Below, piece after piece: positions 63,370 to 64,000 of a stretch of 64,000 nt of DNA (its first letter is position 1; every line of letters starts with the position of its first letter). Location of the stretch: NCBI RefSeq assembly GCF_014892575.1, contig NZ_JADBGI010000011.1, forward strand, positions 124,293-188,292, in the 5' to 3' direction. The translations under genes were made by a program, and so were the position numbers. Below the pieces are notes generated by a model. It did no database searches and was not told the DNA's origin. It worked only from the letters and a program-made list of their open reading frames with translations. Source of the stretch: Nocardiopsis coralli. Its GTDB lineage: Bacteria; Actinomycetota; Actinomycetes; Streptosporangiales; Streptosporangiaceae.

Positions 63370-64000
63370 ACGAGACCCTCCACGTCGCCCGGCGCAACCC
63401 GAAGCTCCTCATCGGGCTGTCGGTCGTGCTCGGTTTCCTGCTGCTCGGCCTCCTCGGACCGCTCTTCGTCGACCACGGCCCCAACCAGTACGTCGGACCG
63501 CAGAGCGAACCGCCCAGCGCGCAGTACTGGCTCGGCACCACCACGTTCGGCCAGGACGTGTGGGCGCAGTTCGTGTACGGGATCCGCTCGACCTTCCTCA
63601 TCGGGGTGCTCGGCGGGGGCGTCGCCTTCGCCATCGGCACCGCCGTCGGGTTCCTCGCCGGGTACCGCGGCGGCATCGTCGACGAGATCCTCACCATGCT
63701 CACCAACGTCGTGCTCGTGCTCCCCGCCCTGGTCGTGCTCATCGTCGCCGTGGCCTACCTCGACGCCCGCGGCCTCGTCGTGCAGGCCGTCTTCATCGGA
63801 CTCACGACCTGGCCCTGGGCCGCCCGCGCCGTCCGTGCGCAGACCCTGTCGCTGGCCACCCGCGAGTACGTCGACCTGGCGCGCCTGAGCGGGCGACGCA
63901 CCTGGCGGGTGATCATCACCGAGATCGCCCCGAACATGAGCTCCTACCTGGTCATGAGCTTCATCCTGCTGTTCGGCGGCGCGGTGCTGACCGCCGCCGG
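63366..64000 (+). CDS. Dpp/Opp-type ABC permease, second subunit (cut by window end)
   Basis: ATG 63366 overlaps the previous stop and the frame stays open to the window end, giving 211 residues. It begins MNETLHVARRNPKLLIGLSV with one N-terminal helix, an extracellular part (GTTTFGQDVWAQFVYGIRST, typical of DppC/OppC), several helices and the contacting loop EYVDLARLSGRRTWRVIITE. ATPase genes probably lie just outside. Confidence 0.92.
   Translation, partial: MNETLHVARRNPKLLIGLSVVLGFLLLGLLGPLFVDHGPNQYVGPQSEPPSAQYWLGTTTFGQDVWAQFVYGIRSTFLIGVLGGGVAFAIGTAVGFLAGYRGGIVDEILTMLTNVVLVLPALVVLIVAVAYLDARGLVVQAVFIGLTTWPWAARAVRAQTLSLATREYVDLARLSGRRTWRVIITEIAPNMSSYLVMSFILLFGGAVLTAA

Overview
This window is chromosomal DNA from a very GC-rich actinobacterium. 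The evidence is G/C-saturated third codon positions, many GTG and TTG starts, chains of genes overlapping by 1-4 bases, and a set of actinobacterial marker genes: sigR-rsrA, whiB1, pdtaS, dasR, kgd, a TB7.3-type biotin protein, DUF2613/AftD-type envelope genes and DUF3068. The overall mix looks like the Streptosporangiales (Nocardiopsis or Thermobifida relatives), but that placement is inference. I saw no rRNA, tRNA, insertion sequence, prophage or CRISPR array.

Layout. 0.2-11 kb: an envelope cluster on the + strand, consisting of an SGNH-fold protein with fibronectin domains, a GT-C-like membrane protein, a tiny DUF2613 protein, a GT4 glycosyltransferase, a 1495-residue AftD-like arabinofuranosyltransferase homologue with discoidin domains, and a DUF3068 protein. 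11-14.6 kb: a SRAP repair protein, thiC behind a TPP riboswitch, and a methyltransferase. 14.7-22.4 kb: a stress and signalling block with sigR-rsrA (including a consensus SigR promoter and room for a longer SigR isoform), an unannotated Trp-rich micropeptide, two membrane HD-domain proteins, a biotin carrier protein, dasR, pdtaS and whiB1. The order sigR/rsrA, biotin protein, pdtaS, whiB1 matches the M. tuberculosis sigH region as I recall it, with HD genes and dasR interposed.

22.7-35.6 kb: a lipid kinase, small membrane proteins, an acyltransferase, a SigB/SigF-type sigma factor with its anti-sigma factor, a GNAT enzyme, a methyltransferase, a polar amino-acid ABC transporter, malic enzyme, a frameshifted HicB-like gene, and a DUF4097-PadR operon with twin operator-like repeats. 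35.6-36.1 kb: three and a bit copies of a 134-bp tandem repeat between DUF6104 and kgd. 36-50 kb: kgd, a BlaI-type regulator, an MFS exporter, a SUFU-domain protein, rlmN, a DedA-like protein, a hydrolase, a TetR-controlled ABC exporter, a nitrilase-family amidase and a small zinc-ribbon protein.

50.6-64 kb: mmsA plus an omega-aminotransferase divergent from a PucR regulator (beta-amino-acid, pyrimidine or valine catabolism), a 995-residue protein that looks like a UPF1-type helicase stripped of its ATPase residues, a Nei/Fpg glycosylase, and a LacI regulator next to a family-5 solute-binding ABC system cut by the window end. LacI-type palindromes, including a CebR/CelR-type box, suggest that this transporter takes up plant-derived oligosaccharides.

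The most unusual items are the ATPase-dead helicase-like protein, the Trp-rich micropeptide ahead of the tandem HD proteins, the 134-bp repeats, the dual-start sigR locus, the SGNH protein lacking its nucleophile, and the frameshifted HicB-like gene.
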